Positions 24,181 through 36,527 of a DNA stretch of 64,000 nucleotides are shown piece by piece. The DNA is taken from positions 23,756,701-23,820,700 of the forward strand of contig OY540816.1 of NCBI GenBank assembly GCA_961205875.1. The letters are read 5' to 3'. How positions within the stretch are numbered: the stretch's first letter is position 1; each line of letters begins with the position of its first letter. Position numbers and translations under genes: made by a program. Below the pieces are notes generated by a model. The model was not told the DNA's origin, ran no database searches, and saw only the letters and a list, made by a program, of their open reading frames with translations. The DNA is from Sialis fuliginosa (lineage: Eukaryota; Arthropoda; Insecta; Megaloptera; Sialidae).

Positions 24181-24231
24181 TATGGCAGGCAATTTATCGG
24201 TTTTTATTTAAATTGTTCAATAATTAATTAA

Positions 24232-24786
24232 GTAGGATCAACTGGGGTAAAAGTGAAACAAAATACAAATCTTTCATGTTTTTTGACAGTTAACGATACA
24301 AATTCATACTTTAATTTTTTCTACTAGATGCGCTTATGAATAACCATTTTAAATACTTACGTCATTTGAACTGTAAGATATAACACGGACTTCAAAATCA
24401 AAAAACTGTGTTTCATTTTTAACCTCTAATTTGGGAAAAAGTGAAACAGGCCTCTAATGGAAAATATTTCTCGAAAAATTAAAAGAAAAGCTACTTTGGC
24501 AAGTTTGTTTTATCTTCTTTGTGGCATATCAATGTGAAATTGTAACTTTAATTAATATCTGAGCTATACAGAAAGTTATATGCAAAGAATTAACTAACAG
24601 ACATTGACTAACAGGGTGTAGAAGGGGTGACACATCATTTATTAGGCGATTCATATTTTCAACAAACCTTTAATGATGATGTCAGTTTTTATAATTCTCC
24701 TATAAACAAATTAGTTTTTTAGTTGCAAGCTTGTTTCACTTTTACCTATTTTTTTCGTGTTTCATATTTAGCCCGCTCTCCCCTAC
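24232..24786. mobile_element. R8 inverted-repeat element nested in an R3 element
   Basis: The left end GTAGGATCAACTGGGGTAAA then AGTGAAAC pairs with the inverted right end near 24,757-24,786 (GTTTCATATTTAGCCC...CCCTAC). The flanks ATTTAAATTGTTCAATAATT and CTTTGATGAATTTAGCG together rebuild an R3 segment, so the element landed inside R3. A truncated copy with the same left junction is at 34,170-34,385. Confidence 0.8.
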
Positions 24787-25319
24787 CTTTGATGAATTTA
24801 GCGTACTTTATTTCTTGCACTTTCAACAGAGCTAAAGAATACATACAATTAAATAAATAAAAGCACTTAATTCGTGATTAATTAGTACCTTTTTTCTTCA
24901 TAAGTTTGCAAGACTGAATGTCATGGAAATAGAAAAAAAATAATAATCACGCAGTAAATTAAACTACACGCGAAACGCTCAGTGAAATAATAAATATCAT
25001 AGAAACTAATTGGAAGTTTTTCCGGGTAACCAACACAAATTAATTAATTTAACCGAAATTATAACATTAAAAACATTTTGTATAATATACTATAATTAAA
25101 TTTTTGTTTTTATTAACTTATATTTAACTTCAAGTGTATTTAATTTCTTCCTATTTATTAAATATACACGTAGAAGGTTACTATAACATGCAGAAAATTA
25201 TAATCTTAAATTTGTTTCTTTGGGTATTCTTTATCAAATTTATTTATTTATAACAATTAAAATTTTATAAAAAATTTATGTAATAAAAATTACAAGTGAT
25301 ATTTTAAAAAAAAAACATC

Positions 25320-25735
25320 CAAGTGCGTATTGGGCACGCACATGATAAGGTTCCGTAGCCATTCTCACTACGATTTATAAAAAAAAAAATTTTTTTAATC
25401 GATAGTTTAGAAATTATAAAAAACGACTTTGAAAATCAAATATATCGTGACTGAAGGGTTAAAATCAAAAGGTACCTTTACATTTTTTGTTTCGTTTTAG
25501 GAGAACTATCTAAAAATAAAGTAAAAGAAAAAAAATTTGAGCACACTTTTCATTCTATAGAAGGGAGGTCTAAAAAAATGTTTTTTTTTCAAAAATCTCA
25601 TCATTTCTGTTTTTAGGTAATCAATCTACTTCCGTATACCAAATTTCATCTTAATCGGTATAAAATTTATATAGACAGACGGACGGACAGAGCGAAATTA
25701 TGAAGGTTCCTAGTTTTCTACAGAACCCTAAAAAA
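25320..25735. mobile_element. R4 family element
   Basis: AAGGTTCCGTAGCCATTCTC at the left, then AATATATCGTGACTGAAGGG, AAATTTCATCTTAATCGG, GACAGACGGACGGACAGAGC and TTTTCTACAGAACCCT at the right. Inverted GGTTCCGTAG-type ends. Confidence 0.75.
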
Positions 25736-26348
25736 ACATATCAGATAGTAGCAGTCAATTTAAGCAACTGCCCAGGGCCCGAGTTGAAGGGGGGAAAGGG
25801 GTAGTGAAAAAATAAAAAAACAATTATTTGTATTTTTTTTTGTTATTGACTGTAAATAAAAATTCTACGAAAAATATAAATATTCATAATATGTAAACAA
25901 CACCCAAACTTTATGCACGTGTGAAAAAAATAAAGGTATAAAAAGTTTTATACATCTTACGTCCAATTTCTTTTTATTTATTTATTTACAATAGCAGCTA
26001 AAAATAACTGGCAAGAAGATAGATTATATATATGTACATATATACCTATCTATATGTACATATCTGTTATTGCATGGTTTGTGATGGACTTATATAACAT
26101 TTATATATCACTTTACAAAAGGTGAGATGCATTACCGGATAGACAGACAGACAGACTGACTCATCAATCATTCTATATCAATCTTTTTACATTTATTTAT
26201 CTCATCAATTATTGTTTTAAAATATTTAAAAAAAACTCTATCAAACTTTTGAATGAAATAAAATTAAAAAATTAACATTTAAAATCCAAAAATTAATGTA
26301 TTACAATGGAACCCTGTTAGTATGAATTTAAAGAGGTTGGGGGGAAAA

Positions 26349-27033
26349 TACGTAATAATGACCTTATATTGAAAATAATCAAAGTATTTTGTTTTCAATT
26401 ATCAGGGAATCGAACCCTGTTCTGTTGTCTCTTATTGTTTTTTCCATTTATATATCGATAAGAAATATATATAATCTTTGTAACCTATACTCATTAATAC
26501 ATATCGAAATGCATTATGTAGGTACTGTATAAATGACCTTATATTGAAATCTATCAAAGTGTTGTTTTGTCCAATCCACATACTCGTAGAACTCCTGTAA
26601 AAAAGGTAGTCGTTTAGTTAGTGAGTTGAAGAGTTATGTCGGTAACTAGTGCACGAACCCTTCACCAGGTCCATCGTACACATATACCCCAGTCAACCTA
26701 GACCCAAAACACACAATACTAATAACGGATCATTCCTAAGAGCTTTGTGGACAACGAGTGATTACAGCATAGACGTAACTTTATTTAGCAACCGTAGCCA
26801 GTCACAGCAGAAGGGCACAGGAGTACTGAAAGTTTTCTATGGAATGTCAGAGCCCACACAGATTAGTCACCGCTACTGCATTGTTTGTTAAGGGCCAAGT
26901 GACCAGTTATAAGTGACTTCTCCCTGGTACGTCGCAGTGACAGGCAGCTAGCTTTGGGTCTACGGACCGGTCAGTTATTATGTTTTGTCTGTCGTGTTTG
27001 TTTATTCAACATTTCGTCGTAGATAATTATGAT
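26349..27033 (+). mobile_element. R5 unit, copy B
   Basis: Matches copies A and C across about 640 bp with few differences, including the T-arm-like motif and the 80-codon frame (26,649-26,891). It shares GTAGATAATTATGAT with copy C beyond the point where copy A diverges. Confidence 0.78.
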
Positions 27034-27430
27034 CTTGCTAGGAAATAAAACAAAGATCATATTGAAAAATATTTTAAGGTCAGCAGATAAAACGTACCTA
27101 TGAATTAAAAAAAAACACATAAATCGGATAAGTGGTTCTCGAGTGATAAGCGCACTAACGGACAGACAGAGAGACGTTGAGCTTTATATACCTATATTAA
27201 GGATTAAATAATTTCCACTTGATTTTTAGACACAGATTTTTTAAATATATTTTACAAAAAAGGCTATATCTACCAAACAACTCACAGAAGTGATTTGAAA
27301 CTTTAACACGATAAAGTAGATTATATAGCGCACATTTTAACACTATTATAAAACGTACTAATGGAAGGTACTAACGAAATTCCACTGTATTATATTAACC
27401 GGATTTCACTTCGGGCTTTACTCTTTAGAA

Positions 27431-27555
27431 CAGGGCTGGCCAGCCTGCGGCCCGCCGCGCCATTTTGTGCGGCCCGCGACCACATTTAAACAAATTATAT
27501 TTAATAACGTTTTTTTAAGTATTGATTTATTTAAAATGCCTGAAAATGGTTTTAT
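27431..27555 (+). mobile_element. hAT-like end fragment
   Basis: CAGGGCTGGCCAGCCTGCGG followed by CCCGCCGCGCCA is far GC-richer than its surroundings. It resembles hAT ends of the CAGGG...GCGGCCCGC type. No partner end found. Confidence 0.45.
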
Positions 27556-27800
27556 TTTCACATAGTTTCATTGGTTCATAAGTTATGCGTGTGACGGGGA
27601 TTCAGGGGACAGACACACAAACAAACAGACCTGAAAAGATCAATTGAAAATTTTGAAATCGGAAAACAATTTTTTTGTCTAATTTTAAAACGATCACAAA
27701 GCTTCTCGTATCTTTGATATGGCGAGAAAGCAATATATTGTCTTTAAAATCCAAAATTTTGTGACAGACAGACAGACAGACAGAGTCTATACAGTATTGA
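27555..27800. mobile_element. R3 family fragment
   Basis: TTCATTGGTTCATAAGTTAT, GACGGGGATTCAGGGGACAG, AACGATCACAAAGCTTCTCG, GCGAGAAAGCAAT and a GACAGACAGACAGAC run. Confidence 0.7.
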
Positions 27801-28389
27801 TAAAATATCAAATACAAGAAAATATTTTTTTCGTTAAATACTAAATCAAAAATTTAAAAAATAATTAACTTAGTCACTTCGTCTTACGAACGTCTCTTTC
27901 GCTAATATACTTTTTAAATAATTGTGTATATTACGTACGTATATACGTTCTTATAGAAACATGCTCGTTAAAAGTAAGAATATTATAGCATGAATGTAAA
28001 GTTCACGACATCACAAATATTTCTAACGATTGCCGCATACATGAAATTATTATTTTAATTATTTTAACATAGCTTCAATTAAAAAAAAAAAAAAAACCAA
28101 ACGATACGTTCCAATGTGTATTAGACAGAGATGAAAATACACGTGAAAAGAGAGAGGTCTGTACAATTATTCATACTCAATTAACCGTAGAATGAAAAAA
28201 AAACTAATTACAGATTTACTTTTTCTTTAACACTTTGTGAATTATAATAATTATTAGAATTCTGAAATATTTTTATAAACTTATAAAAAATAAAACAAAT
28301 GGTAACTTCTGAACCAGAATACAGAGAGTGGAGGGGGGGGGGGTAATATCGTAGTGGACTCATTTATATTTTTATTTATTAACTAGCGC

Positions 28390-28590
28390 ATTGGACTCGG
28401 TGTTACCCGGATTAATATCCACAAATTATACACCTAAATAAATTAATAAATAATTTTTTTTCAAAATCTGACCGTGGACTTCAAAAAGAGAATAAGAAAA
28501 AAAATAAAACTGACTTAAAAATAATACAGAAAAATACATAATAATAAAATTTAACAGTTTTTGAAGTCGATTTTAAAACGGACTTTTAAT
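28390..28590. mobile_element. R7 family fragment
   Basis: TCAAAATCTGACCGTGGACT TC, then ATAATAAAATTTAACAGTTT and TTTGAAGTCG, as in the other R7 copies. Confidence 0.55.
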
Positions 28591-29011
28591 TATTATAAGC
28601 TTAAAGTTATTGGCGGGTGTAAGTGTCTATAAAACTGTATAATTACCGCAATAATTAATTACCAAAAATAATTACCGGATGCCCACAAGTACTTAAATTA
28701 AAAAAAAAAAAATACGAAGTGCGTTTTGTAAACAAATATAATTTTTCACAGCAATTTGTCAACGTCGTTTCTACACAGCGCAATTATTATTCCGTTAAAT
28801 AATAATACTGCCCTCTCTCTCGCACACACACAAGGCTTAGAGAGACTCACTCAGTTGATTTATTGATCGCTGCATTACCATTAAAGTTTCAAGTGATTCG
28901 GAAATAAAACTTATATGGTTTTCTAAAAAAATAATAATTCATTATTTAAAATATTAAATTGTCTACATTCTGTAGCAAATAATAATGTAGAATATATGTA
29001 CAAAAGTAAGG

Positions 29012-29506
29012 TAGTGGCACCAGTCTTGGACAATACCTCAAATGTATACTAAATTAGAAATATTTGTTGATATTTGATAACTGACATTACTGAATTAAAC
29101 GGTAATTATTTGTAGCAATTAATTATTGCGGTAATTAAATAGTTTTTAGTAAAAATTTAATAATCAACAGACACTTAACTCTAAAACAGCTTAATTTGAT
29201 GACAATCGGTCAACGGGTGTTAAAATGGTGGACATTTAAAATAATTATTAGTATAATCTATTTATTAATTATTATATTATCATTGCAACTGTTTTACATC
29301 GTTTCTAATTTTACCATTCTTTATTTTATAACTTCTGTGTCTTTGTACTTATCATTTTGTTATCATTAACAAATGTCCATTACTGGAATTAAATTGATTT
29401 GTTAATAAGAGGTACATGTTTTATTTGTAACATGAATTCAAAAAAGAAACCCCCTTCGATCCCAAAAAAACCTGCTTGCTTTTAAAGCGTCCAGTACCTT
29501 ATGTAG
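29012..29506. mobile_element. R1 family MITE
   Basis: Left end AAGGTAGTGGCACCAGTCTT. The inverted right end is decayed to GCGTCCAGTACCTTA. The interior has AAAATGGTGGACATTTAAA and AAATGTCCATTACTGGAA, in the opposite sense to the 16.7-kb copy. Confidence 0.75.
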
Positions 29507-30046
29507 ATTTGACATGTGGTTTTCAGACAGTACCTACACCACATATAGCGCGTGTGTAAGACGGACATGTAATTAATATTTATATAAATATAACAAATAA
29601 TGTTTCCCTTGGCGCTGAAAGTGTTAATAATGATGATATGCATTATTTACAGGTAAGGTAGTAGATATCTGTATTACCGGTTACGACAGTTTTCGGCCAG
29701 TGTCTGAACTCTTGATCCTAATGGGCAATTAACCTATATTTTATATGTCATTTTTTTCTATACCATTTTTTTCATAGAATGACATTTATATAAATTTACT
29801 TGTGATGAATTTAATCGATATTTCTATCTAATGTGGGAGCGTCCATTATAATTACGTAAGGATGATTTTTGAAATTTTCAATCAGTAATTAATAGAGGGG
29901 GGGGCGTTAAAATTACTTTACGGTCTCAAACTATCTTACAATTAGTCCAACCATGTTTTGTACGAGTGTAAACGCAAAAATAATATAAATGAGGAGGTTA
30001 GTATCAAAACGCAATATCTGCACAAAGTTTCATTAAAGTGGCATAT

Positions 30047-30698
30047 ATCAAAGTATTTTGTTTTCAATTATCAGGGAATCGAACCCTTTTCTGTTGTCTC
30101 TTATTGTTTTTTCCATTTATATATCGATAAAAAATATATATAATCTTTGTAACCTATACTCATTAATACATATCGAAATGCATTATGTACTGTATAAATG
30201 ACCTTATATTGAAATATATCAAAGTGTTGTTTTGTCCAATCCACATACTCGTAGAACTCCTGTAAAAAAGTAGTCGTTTAGTTAGTGAGTTGAAGAGTTA
30301 TGTCGGTAACTAGTGCACGAACCCTTCACCAGGTCCATCGTACACATATACCCCAGTCAACCTAGACCCAAAACACACAATGCTAATAACGGATCATTCC
30401 TAAGAGCTTTGTGGACAACGAGTGATTACAGCATAGACGTAACTTTATTTAGCAACCGTAGCCAGTCACAGCAGAAGGGCACAGGAGTACTGAAAGTTTT
30501 CTATGGAATGTCAGAGCCCACACAGATTAGTCACCGCTACTGCATTGTTTGTTAAGTGGCCAAGTGACCAGGTATAAGTGACTTCTCCCTGGTACGTCGC
30601 AGTGACAGGCAGCTAGCTTTGGGTCTACGGCCCGGTCAGTTATTATGTTTTGTCTGTCGTGTTTGTTTATTCAACATTTGGTTGTAGATAATTATGAT
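30047..30698 (+). mobile_element. R5 unit, copy C
   Basis: Third copy, starting ATCAAAGTATTTTGTTTTCA and ending GTAGATAATTATGAT. It carries the 80-codon frame at 30,313-30,555. It lies about 3.66 kb from copy B in the same orientation. The spacer between copies encodes no retroviral-type protein. Confidence 0.78.
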
Positions 30699-31125
30699 TT
30701 TTTTTTAAATAAATCAAAAAAAAACCAAGGTCTAAAATATGTTGTATTCTCTTCAAAGATGCAATAATAATTCAAATGTTACGATTCGATATAAATTAAG
30801 CATATTTAAAAAGATCTATCAGATATAATTAATGTTTTTTCGTGTATAAACAAGATATAATTTTAGCTTTCAATAGGTTCGTTTTAGAAATCAATTATAT
30901 CAAGTTGGAAATATTAAATAATAATCAAGAGTTATTAACGTCTTCAATAAATAATAATGCTTGGCCATTTTATTTGCTATTTCTTCATATTTATTTATCG
31001 TATTTTTGGTCATAATTTCTATTTTGTGAATTATAAATACCAATTCATAAATTTAATTTAATTATTTTTTTGAATTAAGGTCAAAATTGTTATGATATAA
31101 ATTAATAAAGTCTAATTAAATATAG
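30699..31125. other. AT-rich spacer, no gene seen
   Basis: Very AT-rich, with no repeat or coding signal recognised. Confidence 0.5.
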
Positions 31126-31445
31126 TTTTTTTTTATGTTTTTTCTCCAGTAATGGACAAAGTAAAACCAGTAATGGATACCCAGTGAAACAATGTGTTGT
31201 TGCAGATGCTACGATAATATTATAATAATTAATAAATAGATTATATTAATAATAATTAATTTAAATGTCCACCATTTTGATACCCATTGGCCGATTGTCA
31301 TCAAATTAAGCTGTTTTAGAGTTAAATGCCTATAGCTTATGATTCAATATGTAATCAAATAGCAAAAAATATTTCTAATTTAGTACATTTAATTAAATAA
31401 ATGTCCAACACTGAGGTATTGTCCAAGACAGGTGCAAGTGCCTTA
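31126..31445. mobile_element. R1 family fragment
   Basis: TTTTTCTCCAGTAATGGACA, AAATGTCCACCATTTTGATA, then ATTGTCCAAGACAGGTGCAA ending GTGCCTTA. The left terminal repeat is missing. Confidence 0.7.
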
Positions 31446-32047
31446 TATATTTTTAGAATCAGCCTAACAAGACGCGTATTTTGATACCCTACTCGATAAA
31501 AAAAATTGTGACAGTGTTTTTAAATCTTAAAATTAGCTAATAATGATTTTTCAAAAAAATTGATATTTTTCCAGAAAAGGGCAAGCAAGTTTGCATAAAT
31601 TAAATATTCCAAATTTCAGCTGAATTATGTATTAATTTATGTTCCATTCATTTTTCAAAAAATAACAAATAACCGAATTTTTTTAAAACCCTAATTTTTA
31701 TTTGTATTTAAAGCGTTTTCAATTGCAAAAAAAAATATATGAATGACCAATTCAGTTACGAAACATCACAAATTGCACAAAATTGCATCTGCAATGGGAT
31801 CATCTCTTCATTAAAATAATTATCAGAATTAAAATTATTGTAATGAAGCTTAAATTATTTCGTCATCTGTAACAGAGATGCTGCGAATTAATAACCGAAC
31901 TCTGACCTTTCGTCTTCAACAGAACTAATGGCTCCATAATTATAACAATTACAGATTTATAACTCATTATTTTCGATCATAAAAAGGACATATGAATTTA
32001 TTAAATTTTAGAATGTATTATTTAAATCTAAACTAATTTTATAAAGA

Positions 32048-32365
32048 TTCATGTGCAATCATCTCAAAAACTACTGGACCGATCTTGATGAAACTTTCAT
32101 TACAGTCTTCCTTAGATTCTCTCGAGTATCATAGTTTATATATCATCACGCTATCTCATCAGAGGGCTGAGCAGTGGATAAAAATTCACATGGGTTTTAA
32201 AAATATTTTTTTTAAATTCATGTTCAATGATCTCAAAAACTACTGGGCCGATCTTGAAAAAACTTTCATTACTATCTTCTTTAGGTTCTCTGGAGTATCA
32301 CAGACTATACATCATCACGCTATCTCAACAGGGAGATGAGCATTGGACAAAAATATTGAGCAAGT
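32048..32365. repeat. Tandem duplication, ~172-bp period
   Basis: Two units start ATGTGCAATCATCTCAAAAA and ATGTTCAATGATCTCAAAAA. Both contain CATCACGCTATCTCA and end near the GAGCA(G/T)TGGA segment. The frames at 32,085-32,339 and 32,227-32,424 are products of the repeat. Confidence 0.85.
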
Positions 32366-32429
32366 CAGAAAAAAAATCATTTGGGTTATCAAAATATTTT
32401 TTCTATAATAAATTGAAATTTTAGAGAAA

Positions 32430-33000
32430 TAAAGAGATGGGGGGGTCATAGTTTTTTTTTATACCAAGGCATGTTTGGTATCAAAATGTAGATGTATATT
32501 TTTTATCTAACTAAATAATGGCACCTGCAAGAGGGGTTTCAAATTTTTTATTTTATTTCATAGATTCGATTTATTTTCAAATTATTTATATAATACACAT
32601 TTCTGAAGGTAGATATGTTATTATTCCTTGCACTTTGACATTTTCATTGATATCAGCGTCTGTATTGTTTTAGAGGAATTCGCTCGCTTGCAGCTTCTAC
32701 CAGGTACAATTGTCTAGAGGTACATTTGTGCGCACAGAAATGCCGGGAATGCTGCAACAGACGCGTGTTTCTTTCTTATAATTGTTTACTGCAGAGACGT
32801 TATAGAATTTTTAAAATGTACTCTTCAGAAGTTATTGTATAGAGAGTTGACACAGGAATGTATTTATTTGTACAACAACTTTATCAAAAGATATTGTTGT
32901 CTTAATTGTTATACAAAAATATGTATGTTACGTACATCTGAATTCAGATATATATTTTTTCTTTTTTTGAGTTAAGGTCAAATTATTTTAAAAACACTAG
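32430..33000. other. Spacer, no gene seen
   Basis: Single-copy-looking sequence. The segment 32,640-32,800 is less AT-biased (TCGCTCGCTTGCAGCTTCTA) but has no long frame. Confidence 0.45.
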
Positions 33001-33004
33001 TTTT

Positions 33005-33090
33005 TAGGTTTCCGTAGAACACTAGGAAACCTTATACATAGTTTCGCCATGTCCGATTAAGATGAAATTTGGTATACGGACGAAGACTGA
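33005..33090. mobile_element. R4 family fragment
   Basis: GGTTTCCGTAGAACACTAGG, GTTTCGCCATGTCCG and AAATTTGGTATACGGACG match the left end of the 56.16-kb R4 copy. Confidence 0.65.
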
Positions 33091-33412
33091 TAACACAAAA
33101 ACAGAAATGATAATAATAAATAATTTCTAGAGATAGTGTTTTTAAGCAATTCCACTTTTTTCAGACTTTTCCAACGCGTAAATGGGGGGATTACTGTACC
33201 TATATAATCAACGATATATTAAAAAAAAATAAAAAGGAATATTTTCTTATCTTTATAGTTGAATCACTTTGTCGTCCGTCCGTTACAGCACACTGAAAAA
33301 AAAGATAATAAAAATTACTCAAATGTTTATAATAATAAAAAAACTAAACCATCTTCAAAAAATGTTAAATTCAATTATTAAGTATATACTTTTCTGTATT
33401 TTTTTATCATCA

Positions 33413-33512
33413 TTAGAGTTCTAAAGACACAGTGTGACTCTGATGATGACAGCATTGCTATTGAAATACGTGTAAGTCTAAACTCTTACAATTTATATGA
33501 GATTTGTATTTT
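33413..33512. repeat. R9 unit, copy 1
   Basis: GAGTTCTAAAGACACAGTGT, TCTGATGATGACAGCATTGC, GTGTAAGTCTAAACTCTTAC. Further copies are at ~37,085-37,213 and ~41,418-41,504. Confidence 0.8.
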
Positions 33513-34169
33513 ACAAGCAATTTGTTTAATGTGCTATCTTTATAATCTTTAGGAAACTGCCCCCCTCCTCCCATAAAACATTTCTACACACAAGTTAAAA
33601 AAAAAAATTAAAAATCGATAACAAACGATTAGATACCCATATCCAATACCTTCAATTACAATACCAGTATTGTAATAATATTTATCACCATTTTCTTCCC
33701 AACAGCCGTCAAATTACGACCAGTTAAAAACATATAAAGCTTTCAACAATTTGTAAAAATGAGCGATATATGTATTAAGTAATCTTGTAGATTTGTTGTC
33801 TGTCGTATCGGCGACGGTCAGGAATGCTGTACACGTTTATTAACTGCCGTAATTAATTGCTATAAATCTGGATAATTTAACAAACAACAAACAACGTGTA
33901 TTAATTCAATTAACATGTTATAGGTTAATTCATTTATCTCATTTGACACTTCCGTTGTTTATTTTTATAAACCATGCGTTAGAAATCTTTACAGGAAATT
34001 ATTGTATTATATTCGTACAAGCAGTGAATGCGCGCGCGAATGGATGCCCTAATCTTCCTCATTTTTAACACACTTAAAGTTTATTGGCCTAACAACAAAA
34101 AAAAAAAGATTTGATCTCAAAAAAATTATTTTTAATTTATATGCAGAACACATGTAGGGGTAAAAATTA

Positions 34170-34385
34170 AATGATTAAACAATGGAAGGCAATTTTTCGG
34201 ATTTTATTTAAATTGTTCAATAATTAATTAAGTAGGGTCAACTGGGGTAAAAGTGAAACAAAATACAAATCTTTCATGTTTTTTGACAGTTAACGATACA
34301 AATTCATACTTTAATTTGTTTCTACTAGATGCGCTTACGAATAACCATTTTAAATACTTACGTCATTTGAATTGTACGATACAAC
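34170..34385. mobile_element. R3/R8 composite fragment
   Basis: Carries the same R3-to-R8 junction as 24,185-24,240 (TTGTTCAATAATTAATTAA then GTAGGGTCAACTGGGGTA). It is then R8 sequence until it stops near TGAATTGTACGATACAAC. Confidence 0.75.
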
Positions 34386-34749
34386 AACGTATAAGAAAGT
34401 CCCGTGGCTCCCATGGCAGATATTTTAGTTTTTTTTAAACTAGAATTATTTTTATATTATTGGATAATATCAATAGTGAAATAAGAAATGTAGGTAGTAT
34501 AGGTTTTAAAAAATCGATTATATAAGATTTAGATTGACGCGTCCATTGACATCGACCTTGAGGTTGGTTGGTTACTTTACTGTTGTTATATAACCCGAAG
34601 CAATGTTCTCCTTTCCAAAATATAAGAAAATCATTCATCTGTCAGGTGGATTGCATGTTGCAGATAAAAAATAATACCAATCAAATTTGGACCCACGCAT
34701 GCCGGTGTATTAACTAACCCCCCCCCCCCCTTTAAATAAACATTAATTA

Positions 34750-35325
34750 AGGTACCGGCACCAGACTTGGACGTTTATGTTACTAATAAAACAAATACCT
34801 AAATCAATTTAATTACCAAAATTCGCAAATACAGTTCTTGGCTTCTGGGTGTAAGCCGCGTCGATTTCATCGTGTTATCGACCAACGTTTCGTCACACAT
34901 TGCAGTGGACATCTTCAGAGGGCTCTTCTACAAGTGCACTTGCCTGTGTGACACTTACACCCAGAAGCCAAGAATTACATCACCGCGAAACTTCAAGATC
35001 CGCAAATATAGTTTTTATTTTGTTTATGTTTTTTCTTCAGTAATGGACAAAATAAAACCAGTAATGGACACTTGCTGATTACGAAATGAAACAATGTAAA
35101 GCAGTTGCTATGATAATTAATGTAATAATTAATAAATTGAAAATTATTATAAATGTCCACCATTTTGACATCCATTGGCCGATTGTCTATAAATTAAGCT
35201 GTTTTAAAGTCATGTGTCTATAGATTATGTATCAATAATTGCAGTTTTTAATCAAATATCAACAAATACCTATTTCTAATTTAGTCCAACACTGGAGTAA
35301 GATCCAACATTTGTGCCAGTACGTT
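34750..35325. mobile_element. R1 family MITE carrying a nested R2 element
   Basis: Left end AAGGTACCGGCACCAGACTT, right end TTTGTGCCAGTACGTT. An R2 element at 34,838-34,973 sits between TTCGCAAATACAG and ATCCGCAAATATAG, two versions of one R1 segment that is single in the 16.7-kb copy. Confidence 0.8.
34838..34973. mobile_element. R2 element nested in R1
   Basis: TCTTGGCTTCTGGGTGTAAG at the left and CTTACACCCAGAAGCCAAGA at the right, with CACATTGCAGTGGACATCTT CAGA and CTCTTCTACAAGTGCACTTG inside. Confidence 0.88.
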
Positions 35326-35880
35326 GATTTTATTTTGTAAAGTGGGAGGCATACTGAACAGAACTGAAGAAGATCCATGTGGTATTTACTATATAAAATC
35401 TAATTTATACTCGTCAAAACTCTGAGTGGATTATTTTTGTGAAGCCGCTGCTGTTATTTTAAATCTATCAATTATACGTTTTCAGACTTTACTCGCATCA
35501 CAGATCAAGGATTATGCACATTAAATTACATACCAATTTTGTAAACGGTTAATATTACCTATTACATACGTTCTATAATACATATTACCTTTTAAAGTAC
35601 GCTCGCTATTTGGAATGATTGAAAACGAATTAGACATATTTTTATTGCTTTTCGTAAAATGTTTAGTTTTTGATTGTATATATTATTTCATATTCAAATG
35701 TAATTCCATATGGTAATGTTGTGAAAATTGTTCAAAACATTGAATTTGATGTAATTTAACCTTTTTTCTTCGTTTCTACCACACAACACCCCCCCTCCCC
35801 TTTTTACGATATTTCTTCATATTTAAACAATCATATTTGACATTAAAGTGTATATTTTAGAATGTATAAAATCACTTTAT
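35326..35880. other. AT-rich spacer, no gene seen
   Basis: No recognised repeat or coding signal; a C-rich stretch lies near 35,789. Confidence 0.5.
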
Positions 35881-36160
35881 TGTGTACCAGTCTTGGACAA
35901 TATTACTCTTGTTTACTTAAATGTGTCAAAATGGTGGACATTTAATTATTAATTATTAGTGTAATATATTTATTAATTATTATATTATCATAGCATCTGC
36001 TTTGTACTGTTTCTAATTTTACCTTGTTAACCTATAAACATTGAAAAGTATATAATAATTAAATTTTACAGTTTTTGAAGTCGGTGCCAAGACAATAAAA
36101 AAACTTTTTAAGAAATAAGACTTCAAAAACTGTGAAATTTAATTATTTTATACTTTTCAG
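35881..36160. mobile_element. R1 fragment followed by R7 fragment
   Basis: TGTACCAGTCTTGGACAATA and AAAATGGTGGACATTTAATT are R1. TTTTTGAAGTCGGTGCCAAG and TAAGACTTCAAAAACTGTG are R7-type ends facing each other. Confidence 0.6.
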
Positions 36161-36527
36161 TATTTTTATTTATTTTAATAATAAAGGCATTATTTTTTGA
36201 TATTTTCGTGATCTAAATTCATAAATCGAGTGTATTATTCAGACATTTATTATAAATATCGTGAAACTAAGCCAATTTAACCTATAACTTAACAATAACT
36301 AATGCACGACAGTTAATTCTGGCACTCAAGGGTATCGTATATATAATAAACTAATACGTATTTTCAACGTGACAGCTATTATATTATATATTATCTGCCA
36401 TTAGTAGATGTGTGATTTATTTTAAAAACCAGTGTTTTCAAAAACCTCCGACCAGATTGACACAGAGCATGGACCGCTCATTCTGTGTAACATTTCTCCA
36501 AAACAGTGAGCGATAGCGTTTGGGGCA

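Noticed and set aside
20066..30555. 80-codon ORF repeated at 20,066, 26,649 and 30,313
   Set aside because: All three lie in near-identical R5 copies. The few differences include both silent and amino-acid-changing ones, and the product resembles no known protein. Openness is explained by recent copying.
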